Positions 23,184 to 32,712 of a DNA stretch of 64,000 nucleotides are shown piece after piece (positions within the stretch are counted from its first letter, which is position 1; every line of letters starts with the position of its first letter). Origin of the DNA: Phycisphaerales bacterium (GTDB lineage: Bacteria > Planctomycetota > Phycisphaerae > Phycisphaerales > UBA1924); the NCBI GenBank assembly GCA_013360675.1, contig JABWBB010000002.1, positions 62,001-126,000 on the forward strand, in the 5' to 3' direction. The notes under the pieces were generated by a model. That model searched no databases and was not told the origin of the DNA. It was given only the letters and a program-made list of their open reading frames with translations. The position numbers and the translations under genes are program-made.

Positions 23184-24404
23184 ATGGCCTGCGGGAGCGG
23201 CGAGACCTTCGCGTTCGATTCGCCCGCCGCCGCCGCGGCCGCGCTGATCACGCACCTCTCGCCCGTCGGTCTCGAGGCCGTCGCCCTGGCCTGCGCCGCG
23301 GGGCGCGTGCTGGCGCAGGATGTGCACGCCGACCGCCAGAGCCCCGCCGCCGATGTGAGCGCGATGGACGGTTATGCAGTCCGCGCATCCGAGATCGCGG
23401 CAGGTGAGGCCACGATCGCGGGTGAGGTTCGGATCGGGTGCGAGCCGCCCACGCTCGCAAGAGGCCAAGCGCTGCGGATCGTGACGGGGGCGTGCATCCC
23501 GCCCGGGTGCGACGCCGTGCTGCGTGTTGAGGACGCATTGGTTCACAATGACCACCTACGCGCCGCCGTATCCCTCAATCCCGGCGACAATGTCCGACGC
23601 GGGGGCGAGAACATCGGCGCGGGAGAAGTCGTGATCCGCGCCGGGGCACGCATCACACCGGGCGTGATGGGAGCCCTGGCCAGTTTTGGCGTGTCGACGC
23701 CCAACCTGCACCGGCGCGTGAGGCTGGGCATCCTCGTCACAGGCGACGAAGTCCGCCCGGTGGGGGAGGCTTCGCCGCGGCCCTGGCAACTGCGCGACAG
23801 CAACGGGCACACGCTTGCATCGATGTTCGGCGCGACCCCCTGGATCGACGTGCTTCCGCCGCGTCATGTTGTGGATGACACCTCTCAGATCGAGCACGCT
23901 GCGGCGGGATTGCTCGACGCCTGCGACGCCCTGTTCCTTACCGGGGGCGTCTCGATGGGCACGCGCGACTTTGTGCCGGGTGTGCTCAAGGCCCTGGGCG
24001 CGAACGTGATCTTCCACAAACTCCCCCAGCGCCCGGGCAAGCCGGTGCTGGGGGCGATCATGCCCGGGGGCAAACTCGCACTCGCCCTCCCCGGCAACCC
24101 CGTCAGCGTCATGGTGACCGCCCGGCGCATCGGCGCTCCCGTGCTTGCCCACCTTGGCGGCGTGCGTACGCCCGAGCCTGTTACAGCGATCCGACTTGTC
24201 GATGCACCCCCAGACCACGCCCCAATCTGGCGATTCATGCCCGTCACGATCAACGAGCAAGGGCATGGCGTGTTCGTGCGCGGCAAGGGGTCGGGCGATG
24301 TCGTGTACGCCGCTCGTGCCGTTGGCTTTGTCGAAATCCCGCCCAATACCCCGCCCGGTGGCAGCGACTTAAACACGTTCCCCTTCTACCCCTGGATCCA
24401 TTGA
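23184..24404 (+). CDS. moeA: Molybdopterin molybdenumtransferase
   Basis: A 406-residue MoeA. Domain I/II shows DVSAMDGYAVRA near residue 56 and VTGACIPPGCDAVLRVED near 93-112. The MoCF-like domain III has LFLTGGVSMGTRDFV near 250-265 and LALPGNPVSVMV near 297. It inserts molybdenum into adenylylated molybdopterin in the cytoplasm. It lies 4 bases after the AhpD-like gene and 7 before mobA, so the operon carries the last steps of Mo-bis-MGD synthesis alongside napA. Confidence 0.9.
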   Translation: MACGSGETFAFDSPAAAAAALITHLSPVGLEAVALACAAGRVLAQDVHADRQSPAADVSAMDGYAVRASEIAAGEATIAGEVRIGCEPPTLARGQALRIVTGACIPPGCDAVLRVEDALVHNDHLRAAVSLNPGDNVRRGGENIGAGEVVIRAGARITPGVMGALASFGVSTPNLHRRVRLGILVTGDEVRPVGEASPRPWQLRDSNGHTLASMFGATPWIDVLPPRHVVDDTSQIEHAAAGLLDACDALFLTGGVSMGTRDFVPGVLKALGANVIFHKLPQRPGKPVLGAIMPGGKLALALPGNPVSVMVTARRIGAPVLAHLGGVRTPEPVTAIRLVDAPPDHAPIWRFMPVTINEQGHGVFVRGKGSGDVVYAARAVGFVEIPPNTPPGGSDLNTFPFYPWIH

Positions 24405-24411
24405 GTCTCGC

Positions 24412-24993
24412 ATGGCCATCGAACCCGCGTCGATAACCCCGGTCGTGCTTGTCGGTGGGAAGAGCCGCCGCTTTGGGCGCGACAAACTCCGCGAGATCGT
24501 CAATCCAACCGCCCGGGAATGGCTCGTCGATCGCCCGATCGCCGCCCTGCGCGAGGTCTTTGGCCCGCGAGTTCATCTCGTGGGCGCGTGCGACGCCGCG
24601 ATCGTCGCCCGCGCCGATGCATCGCTCCCCGATCCCTATCCGGGCGTGGGGCCGCTGGGCGGGATCCTCGCCGCGCTCGAATCCACACGTGGCGGCGTCT
24701 TCGTCCTCTCGGGCGATTTGGTGTCGATCACGCCATTGGTGATACGCCAGGTGCTCGACACCGCCCTCGCCGCACAGCCGCACGTCCTCGCGGTGCTGGC
24801 CTCGAGTGACCGCATCGAGCCCTGCATCGGGGTGTACACGCCCGGCGCACGCCCCTACCTCGCCAAGGCACTCGCCGCCGGCCAACGAGCGCTGATCGAC
24901 GCGATCCCACGCGAGTGTCTGCTCCTGGTGCCCGTCGATTCCGAGGCGACGCGGAACGTCAACCGCCCGGACGATCTGTCCGGATCAGCGTGA
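24412..24993 (+). CDS. mobA: Molybdenum cofactor guanylyltransferase
   Basis: A 193-residue nucleotidyltransferase. LVGGKSRRFGRDKL near 14-27 is the GTP-binding GGxSxRxGxDK loop, and VLSGDLVSI near 100 is the metal-binding strand (the family usually has D-x-P). MobA attaches GMP to molybdopterin, forming the MGD cofactor NapA needs. It is the last gene of the nap operon and its stop region overlaps the convergent decarboxylase by 9 bases. Confidence 0.85.
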   Translation: MAIEPASITPVVLVGGKSRRFGRDKLREIVNPTAREWLVDRPIAALREVFGPRVHLVGACDAAIVARADASLPDPYPGVGPLGGILAALESTRGGVFVLSGDLVSITPLVIRQVLDTALAAQPHVLAVLASSDRIEPCIGVYTPGARPYLAKALAAGQRALIDAIPRECLLLVPVDSEATRNVNRPDDLSGSA

Positions 24994-26931
24994 CGGCGTG
25001 AAGGCCTCGTCTGCCGCGTTGTACAGGCTCTGGGCCAGTTCGCTCAGGAAGAACCGTCCGCGCTGCTTGGCCTGGTCATACCACGGGTTCATCAGCACCG
25101 AACGTAACAGGAAGATCCCCTCGCGCACATACTCCTCATTGCTCACGCCCAGACGCGATAGAAACCCCTTCACTGTCGCGGGGGCATATTGATGGGCCGA
25201 GAGTGTCGTGCGGCTGACAAAGAACGACTGGTCGTACACCCGCTCCCCGGGGTCCATGCTGAAACGTTCGTAGATCGTCCGATTGGCCTTGTTGATCGCC
25301 GCGAGATCCGTGCCTTGCATCTCGGGGCGGAACGCAAAGCAGACGATGTTCGAGCCCGGCGCGCACAGCGGCACGCAGCGCGTCGACAGCCCGTCCACCA
25401 TTGTCGGCAAACGTTCAAGCAGCGAGTGCAGTTCGCAGGCGTTGCGGATGGTTTCGCGGATGAGGCGCCCGTGCCCGTGCGTGTCGAGGGGGATGAGCGA
25501 GTGGCTGAGCCACACCGCCGCCGCTGCCGCCCCGGGCTTGCTTCCCTCGAGGATGTACACCCCCACGCGATCCGACGCACGCTCGGCGTCCAGGTCCTCG
25601 GGCGCTTCCTCCAGGTACGGCGCAACCTGGCGCACCAGCGGCTTGACCAGGTTCGACCTGAAGCAGATCGCACCCGCCGGGTAGGGCACGTATCCAAGTT
25701 TGTGCGGATCGATCGTCACCGAGTCGCACTCGCCCAGGCGTTCCAGCGCGCTGCACTCGGCGTGCTCGGGCAGGCGCAGCGGGATCTCCAGCTCCACGCC
25801 CCCGACCCGCACGCGCGACACGGGCGATCCCAGCCCGCAGCGAGCGGGGATCGTCACGGTGCGCAGATAGCCGCCATAGGCCCCGTCCGCATGAAGCCAG
25901 AACGACGCCTTGCCGCTCCGCTCTCGCTCCTCGCGCAAGGCCACGATTTTGTCGACGGGATCGACCGCGCCTTCCTCGGTCGAGCCGACGACCGCGACGA
26001 CCGCCAGCACGTGGCGTCCCCGCGCGTCGATCTCGTCAAGCCGTGCCGCCAGATCATCCACGCGCATGCGGAAGGTCTCGTCCACGCCCACGCACACCAG
26101 CGAGCGACGCCCCATCCCCAGCACATCCATCGCCTTCTCGAAGCAGTAGTGGTGTGACTCGGGGACGAGCAGCACGGGGTCCGAACCGATCGCGGCACAC
26201 AGGCTCGCCAGCCCGCGCTCGCCCACGTTGTGCGTGGCCTCGCCGACCGCTCGGGCGAGCTTGGCCCCGGCTTCGTGCGCGTACCGGGCCGTTGCCTCAG
26301 CCGCGAGCGACGCATACGCCTCCAGGGCGTTCCGCGGGCTCAGGCCCAGCAGCACGCGCGGGTCGGCGCTCATCCCGCCGTCGCCAAGGCCCAGCGCCGC
26401 CCGCACCTCGCGCACGAGCAGGGGCAGGTACTTGACGCTGCGTGCCACCCACAGCGCCTCGATGTTGGCCACGGTGCCCCCGCTGGTCAGATGCGACCAG
26501 TGTCCGGGCCCATAGCCCACCATGGCCGCCAGCATCGAGGCCGCCTCGAGTTCAAGACGCACCGTCACCGGGGCGGCCTCGGACGAGACGTTGTTGGGGT
26601 TGTAGAGCATCGCGGCGAAGTACCCCGCGATCGCCGGGAGCGATTGCTCCGACAGCATGTGGGCCGCGTAACGCGGACTCTGGAACGGAAAGTCCCCCTT
26701 GAGGCGGGCGAGCAGTTCGATCAGGCGGTCCTCGAAGGCGTCGCGGAAGGGTTCGTTGGCTCGGCGCAGGGCCGAGTCCACCGTGACTCCGTCCTCGGGA
26801 AAGTAGTTGCGACGCCACGCGTAATAGTCATCGACCACCCGTGCGATCACACGGCTGAACCATTCGGCGTTCTCGCCTTTGGGCCCCGCAAACCAGCCGG
26901 CGATCGAACGTGTGTCGTGCATGTCGCTCAT
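24985..26931 (-). CDS. Group II PLP-dependent decarboxylase
   Basis: A 648-residue fold-type I PLP enzyme of the glutamate/aromatic amino-acid decarboxylase family. The PLP lysine is in TIDPHKLGYVPYPAGAI, and the catalytic/PLP-ring region includes WLHADGAYGGYL. ATG 26931 is preferred to a TTG 12 bases upstream. It is longer than typical GadB (about 465), with extra N- and C-terminal segments, like planctomycete and myxobacterial homologues. Substrate (glutamate, tyrosine, diaminobutyrate or other) cannot be read from sequence. It is monocistronic. Confidence 0.8.
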   Translation of the reverse strand: MSDMHDTRSIAGWFAGPKGENAEWFSRVIARVVDDYYAWRRNYFPEDGVTVDSALRRANEPFRDAFEDRLIELLARLKGDFPFQSPRYAAHMLSEQSLPAIAGYFAAMLYNPNNVSSEAAPVTVRLELEAASMLAAMVGYGPGHWSHLTSGGTVANIEALWVARSVKYLPLLVREVRAALGLGDGGMSADPRVLLGLSPRNALEAYASLAAEATARYAHEAGAKLARAVGEATHNVGERGLASLCAAIGSDPVLLVPESHHYCFEKAMDVLGMGRRSLVCVGVDETFRMRVDDLAARLDEIDARGRHVLAVVAVVGSTEEGAVDPVDKIVALREERERSGKASFWLHADGAYGGYLRTVTIPARCGLGSPVSRVRVGGVELEIPLRLPEHAECSALERLGECDSVTIDPHKLGYVPYPAGAICFRSNLVKPLVRQVAPYLEEAPEDLDAERASDRVGVYILEGSKPGAAAAAVWLSHSLIPLDTHGHGRLIRETIRNACELHSLLERLPTMVDGLSTRCVPLCAPGSNIVCFAFRPEMQGTDLAAINKANRTIYERFSMDPGERVYDQSFFVSRTTLSAHQYAPATVKGFLSRLGVSNEEYVREGIFLLRSVLMNPWYDQAKQRGRFFLSELAQSLYNAADEAFTPSR

Positions 26932-27063
26932 GGGTGTATCCAATCAAAGGCGGAGAGTTGAGGCGACGTGCGGCGTTACCCAATGCACCTGTCGAAATGC
27001 CCTTCAATCGACTCGCTGTTTAGATCGATTCCATGGAATAGCAAGGAGGAGGGCGCTGTTGAT

Positions 27064-27093
27064 AAAAAAACCCCCGGCCATCGTGGCCGGGGG
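27064..27093 (-). terminator. Intrinsic terminator of the PPC exoprotein gene
   Basis: CCCCCGGCCA (27071-27080) and TGGCCGGGGG (27084-27093) form a perfect 10-bp stem with a 3-base loop, followed on the minus strand by seven T (27070-27064). It ends the gene at 27125-29794. Confidence 0.9.
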
Positions 27094-27124
27094 TAGGGGG
27101 ATTGACACGAATCAAGAGGCTGAC

Positions 27125-29794
27125 TTAGCAGCCGCCGTTGTTCCAGAGGGTGAAGAACTCGGTGACGTCGGCGTCGTCGGGCGTGCCGCCCGAGCCGTTG
27201 GAATCGGCACACTCGTCGCCGTTGTTCCACGCCTCGAAGAAGGCCGTCACGTCGGCGTCGTCGGGCGTGCCGCCCGAGTCGTTGAAGTCGGCCACGCACG
27301 GCGGGCAGGACGAGCCGGGGACGCACGAGAGCGTCCACTGACCCGAACCCGTGGCGCCGTTATAGCCGCCCAGGCGGATGGTGTAGTTCTGACCGCTGAC
27401 CACATTGACCGTCACCGTCGTGGTCGTCCCACAGCCGGAGGTGTCATCGACGCACGACAGGAGTCGTGAATCGAGGTTGGTGCAGCCCGCGCCGTCATAG
27501 ACGGCGATCTTGGTGTCAAAGCCGGCGGTGTTGCAGGTGGTCACGGTGAGCACGCCCGTGCACAGCGAGGGGTAGTTGAACCAGATGTCGTTGGTGATCT
27601 GGTTATTGCCGAAGTAGTTGCACGCCGCGTGCGCGGGGCCGTCGGTTGTTGCCGCGACCGTCGTGAAGTTGTGCGTGCCCAGGCCGACGCCGATGCGGTT
27701 GGCGCAATCGTCGTTGGCGGGCGGCGTCGGCGGAATCACACCACCGCCCCCGGTCACCAGGAGCGAGAAGTTGCCCGTCGAACCGCTGTACCCCGAGACC
27801 CGGATCCAGTAGGTGGTGCCCGCGGTCATGCTGTAGGTGATGCGCGACTGCAGCCCGCAGCCCGACGCATCGTCATTGCAGGCCAGCTGCGTGCCGCCGC
27901 ACGCCGAGTGCAGCGAAAGAACCGTGTCGTAGTTGGTGGTGCCGCCGGGAATGCTGGAGTTGCACGTGGTCACCGTCACGCTCGCCGAGGAAGCCGGGCG
28001 ATACCTAAACCAGACGTCAGGCGTGCCCGAGGACGCGCCGCACGTCGCCGTGCCGTCCAGCGTTGCCAGCGAAGTCGAACTGGCGACGGCGGTGCCCGCC
28101 GCAACCCAATCCGCATTCGCGCAGTTGTCATTGCTCGGCGGGACCGGTCCGCAGTTGGGCGAGACAACCGTGAGGGTGCCCGCGCCCATGGCGGGGGGGT
28201 TGGTTCCGCTGGCATACCCGCCCACGCGGATCAGATATGTGCTGCCCTGCGTCGCGCTGAACGTGACCGAGGACTGCAGCGTCCCGGAGCATGCGCTCCC
28301 CGCCGCGGCGTCATCGTTGCAGGCCAGCGCCGTGCCCGCGCTCGTCGGGCAGGTGGAGCCGGCGTAGACGGCGATCTTGGTATCGAAGGACGAGCCGCAC
28401 GTGTGAATCGTGTGGCTGCCGTTGCACACCGCCGTGAAGGTGAACCAGATATCCGCGCCGATCTGGTTGTAACCCGACTGGAGGCACTCGGTGGGGCCAT
28501 CGGTGGTGGCGTTGGTTGTGTTGAATGGGGTCTGGCCTACGCCCACCTGAGTCGCCAGCAGACAGGCGTCATTGAAGGGGTGCAACTGCCCATCGGGGCT
28601 GGGGATCACCGTCGCCGCCGTCATCGAGCCGGGCGTGCCGGCCTTGAACAGCGCGAGAGTGGCGTTCCCGCCCGCGGGGGGGATGTTGCAGTCGAACCAG
28701 AAGGTGTACACCGTGTCCCAGCGAAGGGCATTGGCGTTGGCATTCTGGGCGAAGGTCTGGCCCTGCCACGTCAGCACGTTGCCGGCCAGGGTCGAAGTCC
28801 AGTTGGTGTTCGTGTAGGGCTCGCCGCTGTGGTAATCCACATCGCGGAAGTTGATGTTCGTCACGTTCGCGCCGGCGGGGATCGGCACGCTGAAGGCCTG
28901 GCCCGCCCGCTCCGAGGTCAGGTTCTGCACCGCGTAGGAATAACGCCACTGGCCGGCGCCCAGGTCGCGGGCCTTGGCCGCCACCCAGAACCGCCCGTCA
29001 CCGGGCACGTCGACGCTGGTGAGGATCACGTTGGGATCGGGTTGGCCGACGCCCAGACCGTGATCGCGCCAGGCAAACACCGCCGGCTTGGTGCGCTGGG
29101 TCGAATCCTGCAGCAGCAGGTTGCGCGCCGGGGCCGCGCTGAAGGTGATGCGCCGGTAGCTCTGGTTGTTGTTGTCGTTGCCAAAGGCCGCGTCCTCGGG
29201 CTGAATGTACATGCTCGAGACGAAGTAGATCGCACCGGCGACGTCGATGTCAGTTTCTGCAACAAGCAGCCGCTTGCGCAGCGTCGCGTCACCGCTCCCC
29301 TGGTTGATGAAGGGGTAGGGGAAATAGCCCGTGGAGGGGTTCACCTCGCTCTTGGGCCCCAGGCCCCCCTGCGAGCCGTTCAGGCCCGCCGAGTAGGGGT
29401 CGGAGCACCCCGGGAACAGGGCATCACAGTTTCCGCCGGGCGTGCACGCGCTGCAGACCGTTCCCTGCAGCGCACAGAACCCGTGCTTGAGCCAGGCCTG
29501 ACCGATCTGCTCGAACCGACCGTCGATGATCCGGTACATGTTCTGCGAAATCACCGGGTGATTGCGGCATTGCGGATCGTTCGAGTTTGAACAATCGATC
29601 CATGTCAATGGCGTATCGCCGATGTTGCACGAGGTCGTGCCCACGGCGTAGGCCCGCATCCCGCTCACCGGGCCGCTGGTGGTGTAGTTTGCCACATCGG
29701 GCAGATCGCCCACGATCACGTCCGGACCGCCCGAGGCGATCCCCGTCGCGAGGCCGGCCAAGCCGACCACGACCAAAGCACGCAAGTGACGCAT
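27125..29794 (-). CDS. Secreted protein with three PPC-like domains and GC-type dockerin-like C-terminus
   Basis: An 889-residue exoprotein with a cleavable signal (MRHLRALVVVGLAGLATGIA). The N-terminal 420 residues, Cys- and Asn-rich, are unassigned. Three repeats of about 115 residues follow, each with NDxCAN, DxWFxY or IWFTF, TCNS, YDT and CNDDA motifs, the pattern of pre-peptidase C-terminal-like beta domains. The last 60 residues hold two DxNxSGGTPDDADV units ending in NNGGC, the GC-type dockerin-like anchor of Phycisphaerae. Such tails are thought to attach proteins at the surface. The Asp/Asn pattern suggests Ca2+ loops. Enzyme function is not evident. Confidence 0.8.
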   Translation of the reverse strand: MRHLRALVVVGLAGLATGIASGGPDVIVGDLPDVANYTTSGPVSGMRAYAVGTTSCNIGDTPLTWIDCSNSNDPQCRNHPVISQNMYRIIDGRFEQIGQAWLKHGFCALQGTVCSACTPGGNCDALFPGCSDPYSAGLNGSQGGLGPKSEVNPSTGYFPYPFINQGSGDATLRKRLLVAETDIDVAGAIYFVSSMYIQPEDAAFGNDNNNQSYRRITFSAAPARNLLLQDSTQRTKPAVFAWRDHGLGVGQPDPNVILTSVDVPGDGRFWVAAKARDLGAGQWRYSYAVQNLTSERAGQAFSVPIPAGANVTNINFRDVDYHSGEPYTNTNWTSTLAGNVLTWQGQTFAQNANANALRWDTVYTFWFDCNIPPAGGNATLALFKAGTPGSMTAATVIPSPDGQLHPFNDACLLATQVGVGQTPFNTTNATTDGPTECLQSGYNQIGADIWFTFTAVCNGSHTIHTCGSSFDTKIAVYAGSTCPTSAGTALACNDDAAAGSACSGTLQSSVTFSATQGSTYLIRVGGYASGTNPPAMGAGTLTVVSPNCGPVPPSNDNCANADWVAAGTAVASSTSLATLDGTATCGASSGTPDVWFRYRPASSASVTVTTCNSSIPGGTTNYDTVLSLHSACGGTQLACNDDASGCGLQSRITYSMTAGTTYWIRVSGYSGSTGNFSLLVTGGGGVIPPTPPANDDCANRIGVGLGTHNFTTVAATTDGPAHAACNYFGNNQITNDIWFNYPSLCTGVLTVTTCNTAGFDTKIAVYDGAGCTNLDSRLLSCVDDTSGCGTTTTVTVNVVSGQNYTIRLGGYNGATGSGQWTLSCVPGSSCPPCVADFNDSGGTPDDADVTAFFEAWNNGDECADSNGSGGTPDDADVTEFFTLWNNGGC

Positions 29795-29887
29795 ACAAAA
29801 ACTCCTCTCACTCTGGGACCCGAATGGGTCATATCACGATCGTGAAGGCACCCCTTCGTGCCCTCAACGACTCCCTCGATTGACTCT

Positions 29888-29915
29888 AGACTACTAGTTT
29901 CTCCCGTTTGGACAA
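29888..29915 (-). promoter_or_regulatory. Probable promoter of the PPC exoprotein
   Basis: On the minus strand TTGTCC (29915-29910) and TAGTCT (29893-29888) are 16 bases apart, about 90 bases before the start codon. Each box matches four of six consensus positions. The surrounding sequence is AT-richer than its neighbours. Confidence 0.4.
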
Positions 29916-30030
29916 GCCCAGATCAGGCTTTGGGTAGGGTCCGATTTACAAACAGGCAGAAATGACGCCCGATAGACACAAACGGACTCGTCAGTCCATT
30001 GAAGGTGTCGGCCGGTGGTGCTCGCGAAAG

Positions 30031-30057
30031 AAAAAACCACCCGCGAGAAGCGGGCGG
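30031..30057 (-). terminator. Intrinsic terminator of clpX
   Basis: CCACCCGC (30037-30044) and GCGGGCGG (30050-30057) pair with one mismatch, and the minus strand continues with six T (30036-30031). It lies 41 bases past the clpX stop. Confidence 0.8.
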
Positions 30058-30097
30058 TGTGAGGTTGGTCGAAGGCTACGCCTGAGCCAGATCGGCC

Positions 30098-31420
30098 TTA
30101 CGCGCTTTCCTTGCGCTGAGTCCGCAGGCTCGTCAGATCGGCCTTGCCGTTCAGGGCCGCCTCGTCGATGACGTATTCCGCTCCCTCGTTGTCCATGTTG
30201 GGCAGCTGGTACATCAGGTCGATCATGATCTCTTCCATGACCGCACGCAGGGCTCGGGCTCCCGTGTCCCGCTTGGTCGCCCGCTCGGCGATCGTCTTGA
30301 GCGCACACTCCGTGAACGACAGCTTCGCGCCCTCCAGCGAGAACAGGTGCTGGTACTGACGCACCAGCGCGTTCTTGGGCTGCGTCAGGATGTTGATCAT
30401 CGCGTCGACCGTCAGTGGCATCAGCGGCGCGAGCACGGGCAAGCGGCCCACGAACTCGGGGATCATGCCATAGTCAATCAGATCGTCCGCGGTGACCTGC
30501 TTGAGCACATCCGCCACTTCCTGCTGGTCGCCACCGCGCGGCGAATCATCCACGCGGAAACCGATCTTCGTCTTGCCCAGGCGGCGACGGATGATCTCCT
30601 CGAGGCCGACGAACGTCCCGCCGCAGATGAACAGGATGTTCGTCGTATCAACCTGGATGTACTGCTGCTCGGGGTGCTTGCGCCCGCCCTGCGGGGGCAC
30701 GTTCGAGAGCGTCCCCTCGAGCATTTTCAGCAGCGACTGCTGCACGCCTTCACCCGAAACGTCCCGCGTGATCGACACGTTGTTGCTGGTCTTGCCGACC
30801 TTGTCCACTTCGTCGATGTAGATGATCCCGCGCTGGGCGGCCTCGAGGTCAAAGTCCGCCGCCTGCAGCAGCTTCAGCAGCAGGTTCTCGACGTCCTCGC
30901 CCACGTAGCCCGCCTCGGTCAGCGTCGTCGCATCGCCGATGGCGAAAGGCACCTTGAGCATCCGCGCCAGCGTCTTGGCCAGCAGCGTTTTGCCCGATCC
31001 CGTCGGCCCGATCAGCAGGATGTTCGACTTGTCGATCTCCACCGAGGCCGCGTCGGCGCTCTCGAGGTGCATCAGGCGCTTGTAGTGGTTGTGCACGGCG
31101 ACCGATAGGGCCTTCTTGGCCCGGTCCTGCCCGATCACGTACTGATCCAGGAAGTCCTTCATGTCGCGCGGCGCGGGGATATCCCGCAGCCACGTCGTCG
31201 ACGACGACACCCGTCGCCGCTCCTGCTTGAAGATGTTCTGGCACAGGTCCGTGCACGCCGAGCAGACATAGACCGCGTTGGGCCCCTCGACCATCGGCCC
31301 CACGTCGCGGCTGGTCTTCCCGCAGAACGAGCAGGTCGTGACCTTGCGCCCACGAAATGCGCCCTGATCGCCCTCACGCGGCGGCTGATTTTCGCCGCCA
31401 TCCTGCTTGTTCTTGCCCAT
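30098..31420 (-). CDS. clpX: ATP-dependent Clp protease ATP-binding subunit ClpX
   Basis: A 440-residue AAA+ unfoldase. The N-terminal zinc-binding domain has CSFCGK near 32-37 and CSACTDLC near 53-60. Walker A is [15 protein letters not shown] near 135, Walker [12 protein letters not shown] near 205. The IGF-type ClpP contact loop region lies in the usual place ([10 protein letters not shown]). It unfolds tagged substrates for ClpP. Unlike many bacteria, clpP and tig are not adjacent; the gene stands alone with its own terminator. Confidence 0.95.
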   Translation of the reverse strand: MGKNKQDGGENQPPREGDQGAFRGRKVTTCSFCGKTSRDVGPMVEGPNAVYVCSACTDLCQNIFKQERRRVSSSTTWLRDIPAPRDMKDFLDQYVIGQDRAKKALSVAVHNHYKRLMHLESADAASVEIDKSNILLIGPTGSGKTLLAKTLARMLKVPFAIGDATTLTEAGYVGEDVENLLLKLLQAADFDLEAAQRGIIYIDEVDKVGKTSNNVSITRDVSGEGVQQSLLKMLEGTLSNVPPQGGRKHPEQQYIQVDTTNILFICGGTFVGLEEIIRRRLGKTKIGFRVDDSPRGGDQQEVADVLKQVTADDLIDYGMIPEFVGRLPVLAPLMPLTVDAMINILTQPKNALVRQYQHLFSLEGAKLSFTECALKTIAERATKRDTGARALRAVMEEIMIDLMYQLPNMDNEGAEYVIDEAALNGKADLTSLRTQRKESA

Positions 31421-31586
31421 CTCGTGCCCTCACTCTGCGGAAACTCCCGCGTTCTAACCCCCGCGGTTGGCAAGTCTATCGGCGAGCAGCCCCCGTGTCT
31501 GTACGAACTTGCGTACGACGTCCAAACGACACCCCGGTTCCACGGGGTTTCGCCCAGTCCGTCCGCGCGTTACACACCATGCACTT

Positions 31587-31892
31587 TTATTCGGACCCGT
31601 CCCGTGTCCCCCCATGCAGGGGCGTTCGGTCGACGCCATCGCGGATCCTCTGGGCCATCCGTTTGCGGATCAGGTCGTATTCCTCTTCGCTGATCTGGCC
31701 GCTGCGTCGCATTCCACGCAGCCCCTCCATCATCCCCGCGCCCGTTGGCGCGTCCGCGTCCTTGGCGAGCAGCCGCCGACGCACCAGCAGGATCATCACC
31801 CCGCCCACGATGACCACGACCACCAGGGCCGCGACCCACAGCAGGATCTGGCTGGTCTCCGTCGTTGTCGCGGCTCGCTGCGCGGGATCCAT
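31587..31892 (-). CDS. SHOCT-domain single-span membrane protein
   Basis: A 101-residue protein. ATG 31892 is chosen since GAGGGG lies 9 bases upstream; an earlier ATG at 31901 is too close to it. One transmembrane helix (about 14-36, ILLWVAALVVVVIVGGVMIL) is followed by a linker and the SHOCT motif LRGMRRSGQISEEEYDLIRKR near 60-80. SHOCT units are short oligomerisation or protein-contact helices at the ends of envelope proteins. It is the last gene of a four-gene minus-strand operon. Function unknown. Confidence 0.7.
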   Translation of the reverse strand: MDPAQRAATTTETSQILLWVAALVVVVIVGGVMILLVRRRLLAKDADAPTGAGMMEGLRGMRRSGQISEEEYDLIRKRMAQRIRDGVDRTPLHGGTRDGSE

Positions 31893-31920
31893 GCGCTGCA
31901 TCCCCTCGATGGCCCGGGCC

Positions 31921-32667
31921 TCAGGAGTTCCCGGATGCGATCGCCTCGCGGATAGGCACCAGCAGCCCGGGCACGACCCGGCGTTCCACCAGTTCCTCGC
32001 CATGCCGAGCCAGCTCGGCCAGCGCCACGGGCAACGCCTTCACATCGGTAAACGGGCCAAACTTCCTGAGCGTCAGGAAGATGCTGATCGGATCCCCCGC
32101 CTCGGGGTCGCGATTGGGGTGCGTCGAAGAACGGGTCTTCACCTCGAAATAGACCTCGACCTCGCCCTTGCCTCCCAGCGACAAACCCACCACCGGCTGG
32201 CAGTCGATCGGGGAGGCCCCGGGTATCTCCAGCAGCGCCGACAGGGGAGAGCCAGGGATCAGCGCATCGAGCACGATCGCGTCGTGGTTGCCCGGGGCCG
32301 ACAGGTCAAACCCGTAAAGAAGTTCGACAAAGTCGACGTCAAGCGGGCTGATCGAGAGATAGGCCGGTGCAGTCTCCAGCACGTGGCGATGCAGCGCGTA
32401 CGCCTCCTCGAGCGTCGGGGCGTTCACGCACCCGGCCCGGACCGTGCTCGTCCGCAGCGAGAGCCAGCGGTGGGGGGCATCGGTCTGGGGCGACTCCAGC
32501 GCCAGCTCATCCCGATACCGCCGGAACTGGTTCATCGCACCGAACTGGCGACGCGTCCGCTCGAAGAAATCCAGCACGGTCTCCCGGGTCTTGGGAAGTT
32601 CCATCTTCACGGTCAACTTCATGTTGACGTAGAAGTCCGTGCACAGCGCTCGATAGCTCTCGGACAT
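31921..32667 (-). CDS. Conserved-looking protein of unknown function
   Basis: I do not recognise this 248-residue protein. It is soluble, begins MSESYRALCTDFYVNMKLTV and has alternating strands and helices, including VDFVELLYGFDLSAPGNHDA and GEVEVYFEVKTRSS. No catalytic motif stands out. Its pattern of a long N-terminal helix followed by a beta-rich body is compatible with a ligand-binding fold. It lies between the HAD phosphatase and the SHOCT gene in one transcriptional direction with short gaps (45 and 28 bases), so they are likely co-transcribed. Confidence 0.65.
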   Translation of the reverse strand: MSESYRALCTDFYVNMKLTVKMELPKTRETVLDFFERTRRQFGAMNQFRRYRDELALESPQTDAPHRWLSLRTSTVRAGCVNAPTLEEAYALHRHVLETAPAYLSISPLDVDFVELLYGFDLSAPGNHDAIVLDALIPGSPLSALLEIPGASPIDCQPVVGLSLGGKGEVEVYFEVKTRSSTHPNRDPEAGDPISIFLTLRKFGPFTDVKALPVALAELARHGEELVERRVVPGLLVPIREAIASGNS

Positions 32668-32712
32668 CAGGGGTCATCCTAGGCTCGCAGCGCAGCGATT
32701 CCGCCGCGGCAT

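Larger units (their letters stand above)
29795..30097. other. Gap between the PPC exoprotein and clpX
   Basis: No gene is seen. The stretch holds a probable minus-strand promoter (29888-29915) for the exoprotein and the clpX terminator (30031-30057). The rest is a leader of about 90 bases. Confidence 0.6.

Noticed and set aside
27629-29590. 653-codon open frame on the plus strand
   Set aside because: It is antisense to the PPC exoprotein, which has a signal peptide, repeats and terminator. The frame's Arg/Gly/Val-rich composition is typical of shadows.
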